This document shows, one piece after another, positions 9,650 to 17,043 of a stretch of 64,000 nucleotides of DNA. The position numbers and the translations under genes are program-made. The notes beneath the pieces are model-generated. The model was not told where the DNA came from and ran no database searches. It saw only the letters and a list, made by a program, of their open reading frames with translations. Numbering within the stretch: position 1 is the first letter of the stretch; each line of letters begins with the position of its first letter. This DNA is from CBDHFQ01 sp965262565 (GTDB lineage: Bacteria > Bacteroidota > Bacteroidia > J057): contig CBDHFQ010000020.1 of NCBI GenBank assembly GCA_965262565.1, positions 859,309 through 923,308 on the forward strand. Direction: 5' to 3'.

Positions 9650-11059
9650 CAATCGTATTTCTTCCTTGAGAGAATTAATGTCCTTATTTAATTGATTAAT
9701 TCTATTGTCGTAATATTTCCAAAGTCGCTCGGCCTTTAACTTTCTATTGATCAAGTCAAGTTCTTGTAGCCTATCAGTACCCTTAGCGATAGCTAATTCA
9801 TTGTCAATGCTGGATTTAGTCCTACTAATGGTGAATTTATTGCGCTGTGCATCGATCATTCGCCTTGCATAGTCCTCTACTTGCTTCCTATATGCCAAAA
9901 TAGCATTTTCTCTGTCAATGCGTTCGAAGTCAGAGATATTATAGACTATTTCTTCTGAGGGGGTTATCCTATCATTCGTGCTGTCTTCGGTTACTGCTGT
10001 CGGGCTATCATTGTTTTTGGATCCTGCTCCCTGAGGTGGAGGGGGCATCCTGTTCTTGTCTCTGCTCCTTTCCGTTTCCGGTCTCCTATCTTCAATCGTT
10101 GTATATTCTTCTGGGATTGAAAAGGTAGAAGTAACACCCTCAATGACTCTATCCCAATCAAAAGCAGGACCTATATCCGATGTTCCCAATGCCTGGAAGT
10201 TTATATGAGAGACGATTCCCTTAAAGCTTACTGTTCGTAAATTGGAGCTATATCGTATATTTTCATTGAGAAATTCCCTGGGAATTTGATAGGTATAAGT
10301 CAGGTATCTCAATAATTTAATCAGACTTTCATATTGAGCATCTGAGAAGGAAGCAAAATAGGCATGTCCTTTAAAGGGAGTATCCAGATGAATATAAGCG
10401 GAAGTATCTGTTAAAGAACAATATATTTCAGCTGGTGAGGCTTTACCATAACGTTGGTTTGGGACTCGAGAATAAATGGTCTCCAAATAACCGTTTCGCT
10501 CCACTAGAGGGCCATAATTACTGAGTTCTATCCCGATAGATTTTTTACTCTGTTCTACGTTTCCTCCTAATATCCCTTTGCCAAGAAAAGAAGACCAATA
10601 ATTGCTGTTGAACAATCTGTAAACGGTACCATCTCTTCCTATGATAAAAGGGACAGAAGAGTAGGAGTTAGGCTGAGTTAATGTCTCTGTATCTGATTTT
10701 AGATTTCCCGTAGTATAATTAAGGACAATTTTTTCCTTAGGAAATTCTTCTCGATAATAATAATTGGTCTGTTGATCCTTTCTGACGACAATATATCCTC
10801 TGATGCTTGATCCAATATCTCCAGGAACCTTAATATTGAATGGAGTGAGGTCAAAATCTGTAAAATTGCCTTTTTGGTGATTAATTAAATCAGATTCAAT
10901 GCTGGGAAGACGATAGTAAAGATATGCTTCTGAATCTATCTCAGAATATTCTTGATTAGCGTTAACTAATTCATCCTGAGAATACACATTAATGACTAAC
11001 GCCCAACAAAAAAGCAAGCTTGGAAAGTAATTCAAAAGTTTGGAAATAACCATATTCAT
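9635..11059 (-). CDS. Exported N-acetylmuramoyl-L-alanine amidase-like (PGRP fold) protein with coiled-coil tail
   Basis: Start taken at the ATG ending at 11059 because it gives a compact signal peptide (MNMVISKLLN...INVYSQ); the in-frame ATG at 11089 adds ten residues. The middle has the amidase_2/PGRP pattern: IVLNYTTG, VPFIIGRDGTVYRLF, KSIGIELSNYGPL, YESLIKLLRYLTYTYQIP, IVSHINFQALGTSDIGPAFDWD. In active enzymes the first zinc ligand is His (LHxTAG). Here the codon at 10718-10720 is AAT (Asn), while the His of VSHIN and the Asp of SDIGPAF remain. After residue 330 comes a Pro-rich linker (MPPPPQG) and a long charged coiled coil to the C-terminus. It converges on the WD40 gene with a 15-base overlap. 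It may bind rather than cleave peptidoglycan; hydrolysis is not excluded. Confidence 0.78.
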   Translation of the reverse strand: MNMVISKLLNYFPSLLFCWALVINVYSQDELVNANQEYSEIDSEAYLYYRLPSIESDLINHQKGNFTDFDLTPFNIKVPGDIGSSIRGYIVVRKDQQTNYYYREEFPKEKIVLNYTTGNLKSDTETLTQPNSYSSVPFIIGRDGTVYRLFNSNYWSSFLGKGILGGNVEQSKKSIGIELSNYGPLVERNGYLETIYSRVPNQRYGKASPAEIYCSLTDTSAYIHLDTPFKGHAYFASFSDAQYESLIKLLRYLTYTYQIPREFLNENIRYSSNLRTVSFKGIVSHINFQALGTSDIGPAFDWDRVIEGVTSTFSIPEEYTTIEDRRPETERSRDKNRMPPPPQGAGSKNNDSPTAVTEDSTNDRITPSEEIVYNISDFERIDRENAILAYRKQVEDYARRMIDAQRNKFTISRTKSSIDNELAIAKGTDRLQELDLINRKLKAERLWKYYDNRINQLNKDINSLKEEIRLLEVR

Positions 11060-11154
11060 GGCGATTAATGACTTAACTGAATAAACCATTTATTTATGCC
11101 ATATCCAAAGATTTACTCAGAGGAGACAACAGCTCATACTTATCTGTATCATTG

Positions 11155-11241
11155 CTAAATGTGTTTTACAACTTCTCCATCTACCCGCAGGGAAGCTCCA
11201 TTAGTAGCAGAAGCTTGAGGACTAACGATATAGGTAACCAT
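11155..11241 (-). pseudogene. C-terminal remnant of a short-chain dehydrogenase gene
   Basis: On the minus strand 28 codons from the ATG ending at 11241 to a TAG read MVTYIVSPQASATNGASLRV followed by DGEVVKHI. This is the standard C-terminus of SDR oxidoreductases (VxYLxSPxASxxNGxxLRVDGG). Directly upstream the similarity stops: the in-frame codons beyond it give unrelated sequence and no Rossmann motif. The rest of the gene is absent from the 305-base gap between the amidase gene and the next gene. It is best read as a leftover of a deletion or rearrangement. The rest of the gap holds nothing I recognise apart from the terminator at 11340-11376. Confidence 0.65.
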
Positions 11242-11339
11242 AAAATAATTAGCATGGACAAAGAATAGACAACTTGATTTTATGGAAGAGAGGAATGTAC
11301 GATATGCTGGTTAGGTGAGAGAAGGAGAATGGCTAACAT

Positions 11340-11376
11340 AAAAAAAGGCCAGGTTCATCAAATGATGAACCCAGCC
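11340..11376 (-). terminator. Rho-independent terminator
   Basis: On the minus strand a long stem (GGCTGGGTTCATC / GATGAACCTGGCC, loop ATTT) is followed by seven T. It ends the 11395-12255 gene and shares its core, GGTTCATC/GATGAACC, with the terminator of the paralogue at 12597-12629. Confidence 0.85.
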
Positions 11377-11394
11377 AATGGTAGATACAAAAAA

Positions 11395-12255
11395 TTAATC
11401 CAGATCATCTACCACAAACCATACATTATTCACACCCTGACCGTTTGTATCGCCGCGTGCATTATCATTACTGAATAAATACAGAGGCTGCGATTTAAAT
11501 GTGTTTTGCTTATTATTAGCTGTACTATTAGCAGAACTATTATTTTCACCATATCCGTCATCTGATCCGCCAGTAGTAACATTCTGGCCATCTTCTCTGT
11601 CTATGGCACTGATATTTGCTTCGCTTATAATAGATGGAACTGCTTCATAAGGGGAGTAGAAAGGAGGCCAAACTTCTGCACAGCCGTCTGTACAGTTGCT
11701 AACATTAGGTTCATCTACTGTAAAGCGGTAAAGTGTATTTCCGCTGTAGTCTACCAGGTAAGTTATTTCAGTATCGTCTACCACCTGATTAGCTACCATT
11801 ACTCTGTAATCAGGCTTTCCTACGAACCAAACATTCCCTACACCATCTCCGTTGATATCGCCGCTTTGCTCATCATTAGCAAAGAAATATAAAGGCCATC
11901 CTTTGAAAGTAGTTTGTTGACTTCCGTCTTCGCGAGTGATTACTCCAAAATCATCTTCATCCAATCCCGTCTGAACGATAAGATTTTCTTCGAAGAAAGG
12001 AGGCCATGCTTCGGCACATCCGCCGTTACATGCACTGCTTCCATTAGCATCTTTGGCAAAGAAATACAGTGTGTTTCCCTCACCATCTACCAAAATACTT
12101 CCAAAAGTAGCGTCATTGGCTAAACCAATACTTGCATTTTCAGTGGGAACTTCTAGCTGCCCACCTGGGTTTTCTTCTTCTTCCTCACAAGAGATGAAAA
12201 CCAATGAAAAAAACAGGGCCATGATTGTGGCATACGTCTTAATTGAAGGACTCAT
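11395..12255 (-). CDS. Lipoprotein with Yx(FWY)xxD repeats (paralogue A)
   Basis: Start set at the ATG ending at 12255, not 12276, because from there the N-terminus aligns with its neighbour (MSPSIKTYATIMALFFSLVF against MNSSVKTYASIIALFLFLLS) and forms a lipoprotein signal with Cys in FISCEEE. The mature part contains two copies of the secreted repeat of unknown function (PF03640 type). Each copy has GNTLYxFxxD followed by a Cys pair and WPPF: TLYFFAKDANGSSACNGGC and TLYRFTVDEPNVSNCTDGC. Extra segments repeat GWPLYFFANDEQSGDINGDG and SQPLYLFSNDNARGDTNGQG, which look like degraded calcium-loop-like turns. It should sit on the outer face of a membrane. No enzymatic role is known for the family. 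It is a tandem duplicate of the 12662-13546 gene, and its leader is duplicated too. Confidence 0.85.
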   Translation of the reverse strand: MSPSIKTYATIMALFFSLVFISCEEEEENPGGQLEVPTENASIGLANDATFGSILVDGEGNTLYFFAKDANGSSACNGGCAEAWPPFFEENLIVQTGLDEDDFGVITREDGSQQTTFKGWPLYFFANDEQSGDINGDGVGNVWFVGKPDYRVMVANQVVDDTEITYLVDYSGNTLYRFTVDEPNVSNCTDGCAEVWPPFYSPYEAVPSIISEANISAIDREDGQNVTTGGSDDGYGENNSSANSTANNKQNTFKSQPLYLFSNDNARGDTNGQGVNNVWFVVDDLD

Positions 12256-12305
12256 GATTTGAATTAAATTAAGCATGAATAAATAGTTGTTGATTATATG
12301 ATTAC

Positions 12306-12386
12306 TTACATGACAAATCTCTTCATAATCAAGGGGGGAAACATCCTCTAAAAGGGGGATAGATAAAAATCCTCATTTATGAGGAT
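12306..12386 (-). promoter_or_regulatory. Duplicated leader of paralogue A, with palindrome
   Basis: Bases 12306-12348 are nearly identical to 13607-13649 upstream of paralogue B, far more than the surrounding DNA. Further upstream of the gene lies an 18-base palindrome, ATCCTCATTTATGAGGAT (12369-12386). Its counterpart, ATCCCCCTTTATGGGGAT (13660-13677), differs mostly on both arms together so that pairing is kept. The block probably holds the promoter plus an operator or hairpin. No known regulator can be named. Confidence 0.6.
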
Positions 12387-12596
12387 ATATGGGAAGACTT
12401 ATAACTGCTAAAAGAATGGAATCGATGTGTTTCAATCTCTCTTATCAAGATTCAGCCTTTAGAATAAGACACTTAATGGCAAGAAGCTTAAAAGCGCTAG
12501 GTGTACAACATATAGGCTTTTGCAAAAATTCAGGAACTGGCTTTAGGAATAGGTTTGATGAATGCTTGGTATTTTTAGATCCATTAGGATAAAAAC
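12387..12596. other. Unassigned stretch between the two paralogues
   Basis: Both strands are open here in overlapping frames: 67 codons on plus from 12389, and about 47 on minus ending near 12442. Neither has a start context or a recognised family. It could be a remnant of a lost gene; I do not call a protein. Confidence 0.35.
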
Positions 12597-12629
12597 GAAA
12601 AGAGGTCCATCATTTGATGAACCTCTTTT
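12597..12629. terminator. Rho-independent terminator, usable on both strands
   Basis: A stem with arms AAAAGAGGTYCATC and GATGAACCTCTTTT and loop ATTT lies 33 bases beyond the stop of paralogue B. T runs occur at both ends. Confidence 0.8.
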
Positions 12630-12661
12630 AGGAATTAATCTAGTGCTTTAGGTTGGCTCGC

Positions 12662-13546
12662 TTATTCGTTCTCAAACACGAACCATACATTACTAGCTCC
12701 ATGGCCTCTGATTTCGCCACGTACATTATCTTTGGCGAAGAAATACATAGGTTGGGATTTAAATGTGCTTTGTTGTTCAATGATTGTTGGATTAGCAGGT
12801 TGACTGGCGATAACGCGTTTTCTTCTTCTACCACTACATCCTCCTCCAGATCCACTTACTTCTACGACTTGTGTTATCTCTTCACCTCTGTTGAAAGAAC
12901 CGAATTCAGCTTTGTTGAGGATAGAAGGAAATGATTCCCAGGTGTTGTAGAATGGAGGCCAGGCTTCTTCACAATCTTCTTTACAGTTGCTGAAATTATC
13001 ATCATCTACTGTGAAGTGATAAAGAGTATATCCATGACAGTCTACCAGATAAGTCAGTTCTTTACCATCCACTTCCTGAGTAGCTACCATTACTCTGTAA
13101 TCAGGCTTAGCAACGAACCAAACATTTCCGAGGCCATCTCCATTAATATCACCTATTTGGACATCTCCTGCAAAGTAATACAATGGCCAGTCTCTAAAGG
13201 TAGTTTGTTTGCTTCCATCCTCCCTGAAAATAACCCCAAAATCTTCTGGGTTTAATCCATCCTGGAAAGCGATATCTTCTTCATAATAAGGAGGCCATGT
13301 TCCGGCACAATCTCCATTACATGCACTGGTACCATCATAATCTTTGGAAAAGAAATATAGGGTTCTTCCTTCATTATCTACGATCACTCTTCCGAACAAA
13401 GGATCTTTAGCCAGGCTGACAGTTGGTTGAAAGCTTTGAGTACTAGTTTTATTAACAGTACTTTCATTTTTCGCCTTAGCTGAAATAGAAAGAAGGAAAA
13501 GAAAAAGTGCTATAATGCTGGCATACGTCTTGACTGAAGAATTCAT
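12662..13546 (-). CDS. Exported protein with Yx(FWY)xxD repeats (paralogue B)
   Basis: Tandem paralogue of the 11395-12255 gene with the same layout of 294 residues. It has an N-terminal Sec signal (ISAKA, without the lipobox Cys of paralogue A) and two repeats of the secreted-repeat family (TLYFFSKDYDGTSACNGDC, TLYHFTVDDDNFSNCKEDC), each followed by WPPYY or WPPFY. Two further segments are DWPLYYFAGDVQIGDINGDG and SQPMYFFAKDNVRGEIRGHG. A basic, Cys-containing linker (GGGCSGRRRKR) replaces the Asn/Ser-rich linker of A, so the two have diverged in the hinge. Role unknown; exported, perhaps electron- or metal-related as sometimes proposed for the family. Loss of the lipid anchor in one copy suggests different locations. 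Confidence 0.85.
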   Translation of the reverse strand: MNSSVKTYASIIALFLFLLSISAKAKNESTVNKTSTQSFQPTVSLAKDPLFGRVIVDNEGRTLYFFSKDYDGTSACNGDCAGTWPPYYEEDIAFQDGLNPEDFGVIFREDGSKQTTFRDWPLYYFAGDVQIGDINGDGLGNVWFVAKPDYRVMVATQEVDGKELTYLVDCHGYTLYHFTVDDDNFSNCKEDCEEAWPPFYNTWESFPSILNKAEFGSFNRGEEITQVVEVSGSGGGCSGRRRKRVIASQPANPTIIEQQSTFKSQPMYFFAKDNVRGEIRGHGASNVWFVFENE

Positions 13547-13606
13547 AATGTTAATTGATTTAAGTATGAATAAATGTTGGTTGATTTTTTAATTAGTTAC
13601 ATGACA

Positions 13607-13677
13607 AATCTCTTCATAATCAAGGCGGGAAACATCCTCACAAAAGGGGATAGATGAAAATCCCCCTTTATGGGGAT
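13607..13677 (-). promoter_or_regulatory. Duplicated leader of paralogue B, with palindrome
   Basis: This is the counterpart of 12306-12386. In gene direction it reads palindrome (13660-13677), a second GGGGAT block, then the conserved segment containing CCTTGATTATGAAGAGATTT, then about 60 bases to the start codon. A TTG followed after about 21 bases by TAACTAAT (TAAGTAAT in copy A) is a weak candidate for -33/-7 elements. Confidence 0.55.
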
Positions 13678-13788
13678 AAATGAGGGCACATAAAAAGGAT
13701 TAGTTTATCGGAGCGGCAAAATTCAAAAGCTTTTTATATATATTAGTCTTATATATAAGAATTCTAATATTACTAAAAGCTTTACCAG

Positions 13789-16700
13789 ATGAGAATTAAG
13801 ATGAATGCGTGGATGCGATGGATGTGTTTCATCGCACTTATATTTTCCACAATTCCCGTAGATGCCCAGATCTCAGCAGATACTTCCTATCCCGACTCCC
13901 TCTACAATGCTATTGAATGGAGGAGTATAGGGCCATTTAGGGGAGGAAGGTCCTGTGCAGTTACCGGGGTCTCCAACAAACCTAACCTCTTTTATTTTGG
14001 ATCTACAGGTGGAGGGGTCTGGCGCACACAAGATGGAGGACAAACCTGGAAGAATATTTCAGATGGCTATTTTGGTGGATCTGTAGGAGCCTTAGCAGTA
14101 AGTGAATGGGATAATAATGTCATTTATGTAGGAGGGGGAGAAAAAACAGTTAGGGGCAATGTATCTCATGGATATGGTATGTGGAAATCGGTAGATGCAG
14201 GGAAAAGTTGGAAGCAGATTGGATTAGAGCAATCCCGACACATCTCCAGAGTAAGGATTCATCCCAAAAATCCCGATGTGGTTTATGCAGCAGTGATGGG
14301 AAACTTATACAAGGCTTCAGATGAGCGTGGAGTGTACAGGAGTACTGATGGGGGAGAACATTGGGAGAAAGTACTGTTTGCCAACGAAGATGCAGGAGCT
14401 GTAGATCTGATCCTGGACCCTACAAATCCCCGTATTCTCTATGCCAGTACCTGGAGGATAAGAAGAACCCCTTACAGCTTATCCAGTGGCGGAGAAGGAT
14501 CAGCTATATGGAAAAGTACAGATGGCGGAGATAATTGGGTAAATTTATCTGAGAAAGAAGGAATGCCAAAAGGTCCATTGGGAATTATGGGGGTGGCCGT
14601 ATCTCCCGCAAATCCCGAAAGAGTTTGGGCCCTGGTAGAAGCAGCAGAAGGAGGAGTATTCCGCTCTGATGATGGAGGAGAACACTGGACAAAGGTCAAT
14701 GAAGAGCGTAGCCTTAGACAACGCGCATGGTATTATACTAGAATTTACGCTGATCCGGCAGATGAAAATAAAGTATATGTAGTCAATGTGAACTATCACA
14801 AATCTACTGATGGAGGTAAAACCTTTACTTCTCATCGTGCGCCTCATGGAGATCATCACGATTTATGGATAGCTCCCGAAGATCCTGGCAGAATGATCAT
14901 AGGAGATGATGGAGGAGCGCAAGTGTCCTTTGATGGAGGAGAAAATTGGAGCACTTACCACAATCAGCCTACTGCACAATTTTATCGGGTAACCACGGAT
15001 AATGAGTTTCCATATCGTATCTATGCGGCTCAACAAGATAATTCTACCATCCGAATAGCTCACAGAACTAATGGTCAATCCATCACAGAAAAAGATTGGG
15101 AGAGTACTGCTGGAGGAGAAAGTGCCCATATTGCTGTCGACCCGAACAACAATGATGTAGTATATGGTGGAAGTTATGGAGGATATTTGACTAGAGTCAA
15201 TCACAAAACGGGAGAACAAAGAGCAATTAATGTCTGGCCGGATAATCCCATGGGCTACGGAGCCGAAGGTATGAAATACAGATTCCAATGGAATTTCCCT
15301 ATCTTCTTCTCTCCTCATGACCCCAATAAATTGTTTGTAGCTTCTAATCACCTGCATATGTCTATGAACGAAGGTCAATCCTGGGAAATCGTAAGTCCTG
15401 ATCTTACCCGAAATGATTCTGCTAAATTGGGGCCATCGGGAGGACCCATAACGAAAGATAATACCGGAGTAGAATATTATGCTACTATTTTCGCCGTTAC
15501 AGAATCTCCTTATGAAAAAAATCTTTTCTGGGCCGGATCTGATGATGGATTGATGCATGTGTCCAGAGATGGAGGAGAGAACTGGGAAAATGTTACTCCT
15601 AATGATATGCCCGAATGGATGATGTTTAATAGCATTGATCCAGATCCATTTGTGGAAGGAGCAGCCTATGTTGCCGGAACGAGATACAAACTGGGAGATT
15701 TTGAACCTTATGTATACTATGTAACAGACTATGGCAACCAATGGGAAAAAATCACTAATGGGATTGAAGAAGAACACTTTACCAGAGTAGTTCGCGCAGA
15801 TCCTGATCGACAGGGCTTACTTTATGCCGGAACAGAAAGTGGAATGTATATTTCTTTTGACAATGGAGAGAATTGGAGGCCGTTTCAACTGAATTTACCT
15901 ATTGTTCCGATCACTGATTTAGTAATTAAACAGCAGAATCTTATTGCTGCTACTCAAGGAAGATCTATTTGGTTGATAGATGATCTAACTCCATTACATC
16001 AGTTGTCAGGTGAGGTAGCTACTTCGGAAATGTACTTATATGAACCTCAGGATAGTTACAGAATGAATGGAGGAACAAAAGAAAAGTTAGTGAATGAAGG
16101 GGCTAATCATCCGGGAGGGGTAACGACTTATTTTTACCTTAAGCATACACCAGATACTAGTCAGGTGCTTACCCTCAAGTATTTAGATAAGGATGGTCAA
16201 TTGATCAAGCATTATTCCAGTGATGCTAAAGAAGAAGGTGAAAAGCTTACGGCCAAGGCAGGAATGAATAAGTTCAACTGGAATATGCGCTACAAGGATG
16301 CGGAAACATTTGAAGGAATGATTTTATGGTGGGGACAAACCAAGGGGCCTGTAGCTGTTCCTGGAACCTACACTGCCAGGTTGATCATGGGATCTGATAG
16401 TATGGATCAATCTTTTGAAATTCTTAAAGATCCGAGGCTTTCTGCTTCTGTAGCTGATTTACAAGCTAAGTTTGAGCTATTGATGGATATAAGGGATAAA
16501 CTTTCTGAGACCCATGATGCTATTGAGGATATGAGAGATGCTAAAAGTCAAATTACTGCCTTGACAGACAGGATCAAGAATAATGATGAAGACAATGAAT
16601 TAATTGACGAAGGGGAGGAGTTAAACAAATCTATAACTTCTATTGAGGAAGCGTTGTACCAAACAAAAAACAGAAGCGGGCAAGATCCGTTGAATTTTCC

Positions 16701-16932
16701 TATTAAACTTAACAACAAATTGGCGCATTTAGGTGCTCTTACAGATATCAGTGAAGCTAAACCTACTGATCAGAGCTATTCCTTTCACAAGGAAGTTACA
16801 GAAAAGATTAATGCTGAATTAGAAAAGTGGTACAGCATGCTACAGAATGAATTGCCGGAGTTTAATCAAAAAGTAAAGGCTCAGGATGTCAATGCGATTA
16901 TCCTGGATGTACCTTCGGCATTGAATAATTAA
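13789..16932 (+). CDS. Secreted VPS10/BNR-repeat protein (sortilin-like propeller)
   Basis: The 1047-residue protein begins with a signal peptide ending VDAQ (a start 12 bases downstream, at the second ATG, is also possible). Residues about 40-720 are repeated propeller blades with BNR-type Asp boxes: STGGGVWRTQDGGQTWKNI, RSTDGGEHWEKV, KSTDGGDNWVNL, RSDDGGEHWTKV, VSRDGGENWENVTP, ISFDNGENWRP. This is the family often annotated as VPS10 domain-containing or glycosyl hydrolase in Bacteroidota; no catalytic residues for glycoside cleavage can be shown. About 760-900 is a beta-sandwich segment (GTYTARLIMGSDSMDQSF), and the last 150 residues are helical. There is no type IX sorting tail. Single gene with its own terminator. 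A 12-base palindrome CTTATATATAAG lies 30 bases before the start. Confidence 0.85.
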   Translation: MRIKMNAWMRWMCFIALIFSTIPVDAQISADTSYPDSLYNAIEWRSIGPFRGGRSCAVTGVSNKPNLFYFGSTGGGVWRTQDGGQTWKNISDGYFGGSVGALAVSEWDNNVIYVGGGEKTVRGNVSHGYGMWKSVDAGKSWKQIGLEQSRHISRVRIHPKNPDVVYAAVMGNLYKASDERGVYRSTDGGEHWEKVLFANEDAGAVDLILDPTNPRILYASTWRIRRTPYSLSSGGEGSAIWKSTDGGDNWVNLSEKEGMPKGPLGIMGVAVSPANPERVWALVEAAEGGVFRSDDGGEHWTKVNEERSLRQRAWYYTRIYADPADENKVYVVNVNYHKSTDGGKTFTSHRAPHGDHHDLWIAPEDPGRMIIGDDGGAQVSFDGGENWSTYHNQPTAQFYRVTTDNEFPYRIYAAQQDNSTIRIAHRTNGQSITEKDWESTAGGESAHIAVDPNNNDVVYGGSYGGYLTRVNHKTGEQRAINVWPDNPMGYGAEGMKYRFQWNFPIFFSPHDPNKLFVASNHLHMSMNEGQSWEIVSPDLTRNDSAKLGPSGGPITKDNTGVEYYATIFAVTESPYEKNLFWAGSDDGLMHVSRDGGENWENVTPNDMPEWMMFNSIDPDPFVEGAAYVAGTRYKLGDFEPYVYYVTDYGNQWEKITNGIEEEHFTRVVRADPDRQGLLYAGTESGMYISFDNGENWRPFQLNLPIVPITDLVIKQQNLIAATQGRSIWLIDDLTPLHQLSGEVATSEMYLYEPQDSYRMNGGTKEKLVNEGANHPGGVTTYFYLKHTPDTSQVLTLKYLDKDGQLIKHYSSDAKEEGEKLTAKAGMNKFNWNMRYKDAETFEGMILWWGQTKGPVAVPGTYTARLIMGSDSMDQSFEILKDPRLSASVADLQAKFELLMDIRDKLSETHDAIEDMRDAKSQITALTDRIKNNDEDNELIDEGEELNKSITSIEEALYQTKNRSGQDPLNFPIKLNNKLAHLGALTDISEAKPTDQSYSFHKEVTEKINAELEKWYSMLQNELPEFNQKVKAQDVNAIILDVPSALNN

Positions 16933-16954
16933 TGCATATTATTTTGTATTGAAG

Positions 16955-16987
16955 AAAAAGGATGGTGTAAAAGGAACCATCCTTTTT
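16955..16987 (+). terminator. Rho-independent terminator
   Basis: Arms AAAAAGGATGGT and ACCATCCTTTTT with a nine-base loop lie 22 bases after the stop of the VPS10/BNR gene. The T-rich arm extends on the plus strand. Confidence 0.85.
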
Positions 16988-17043
16988 CATTTTTATATAC
17001 TACAAGGTTAACAAAGGAATTTATCTACTTCATTAAAGTATTT

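Noticed and set aside
14863..15777. 304-codon open frame on the minus strand
   Set aside because: It lies wholly antisense to the VPS10/BNR gene, has no start context, and its translation is low-complexity Ile/Ser/Phe as expected from the antisense of Asp/Gly-rich repeats.
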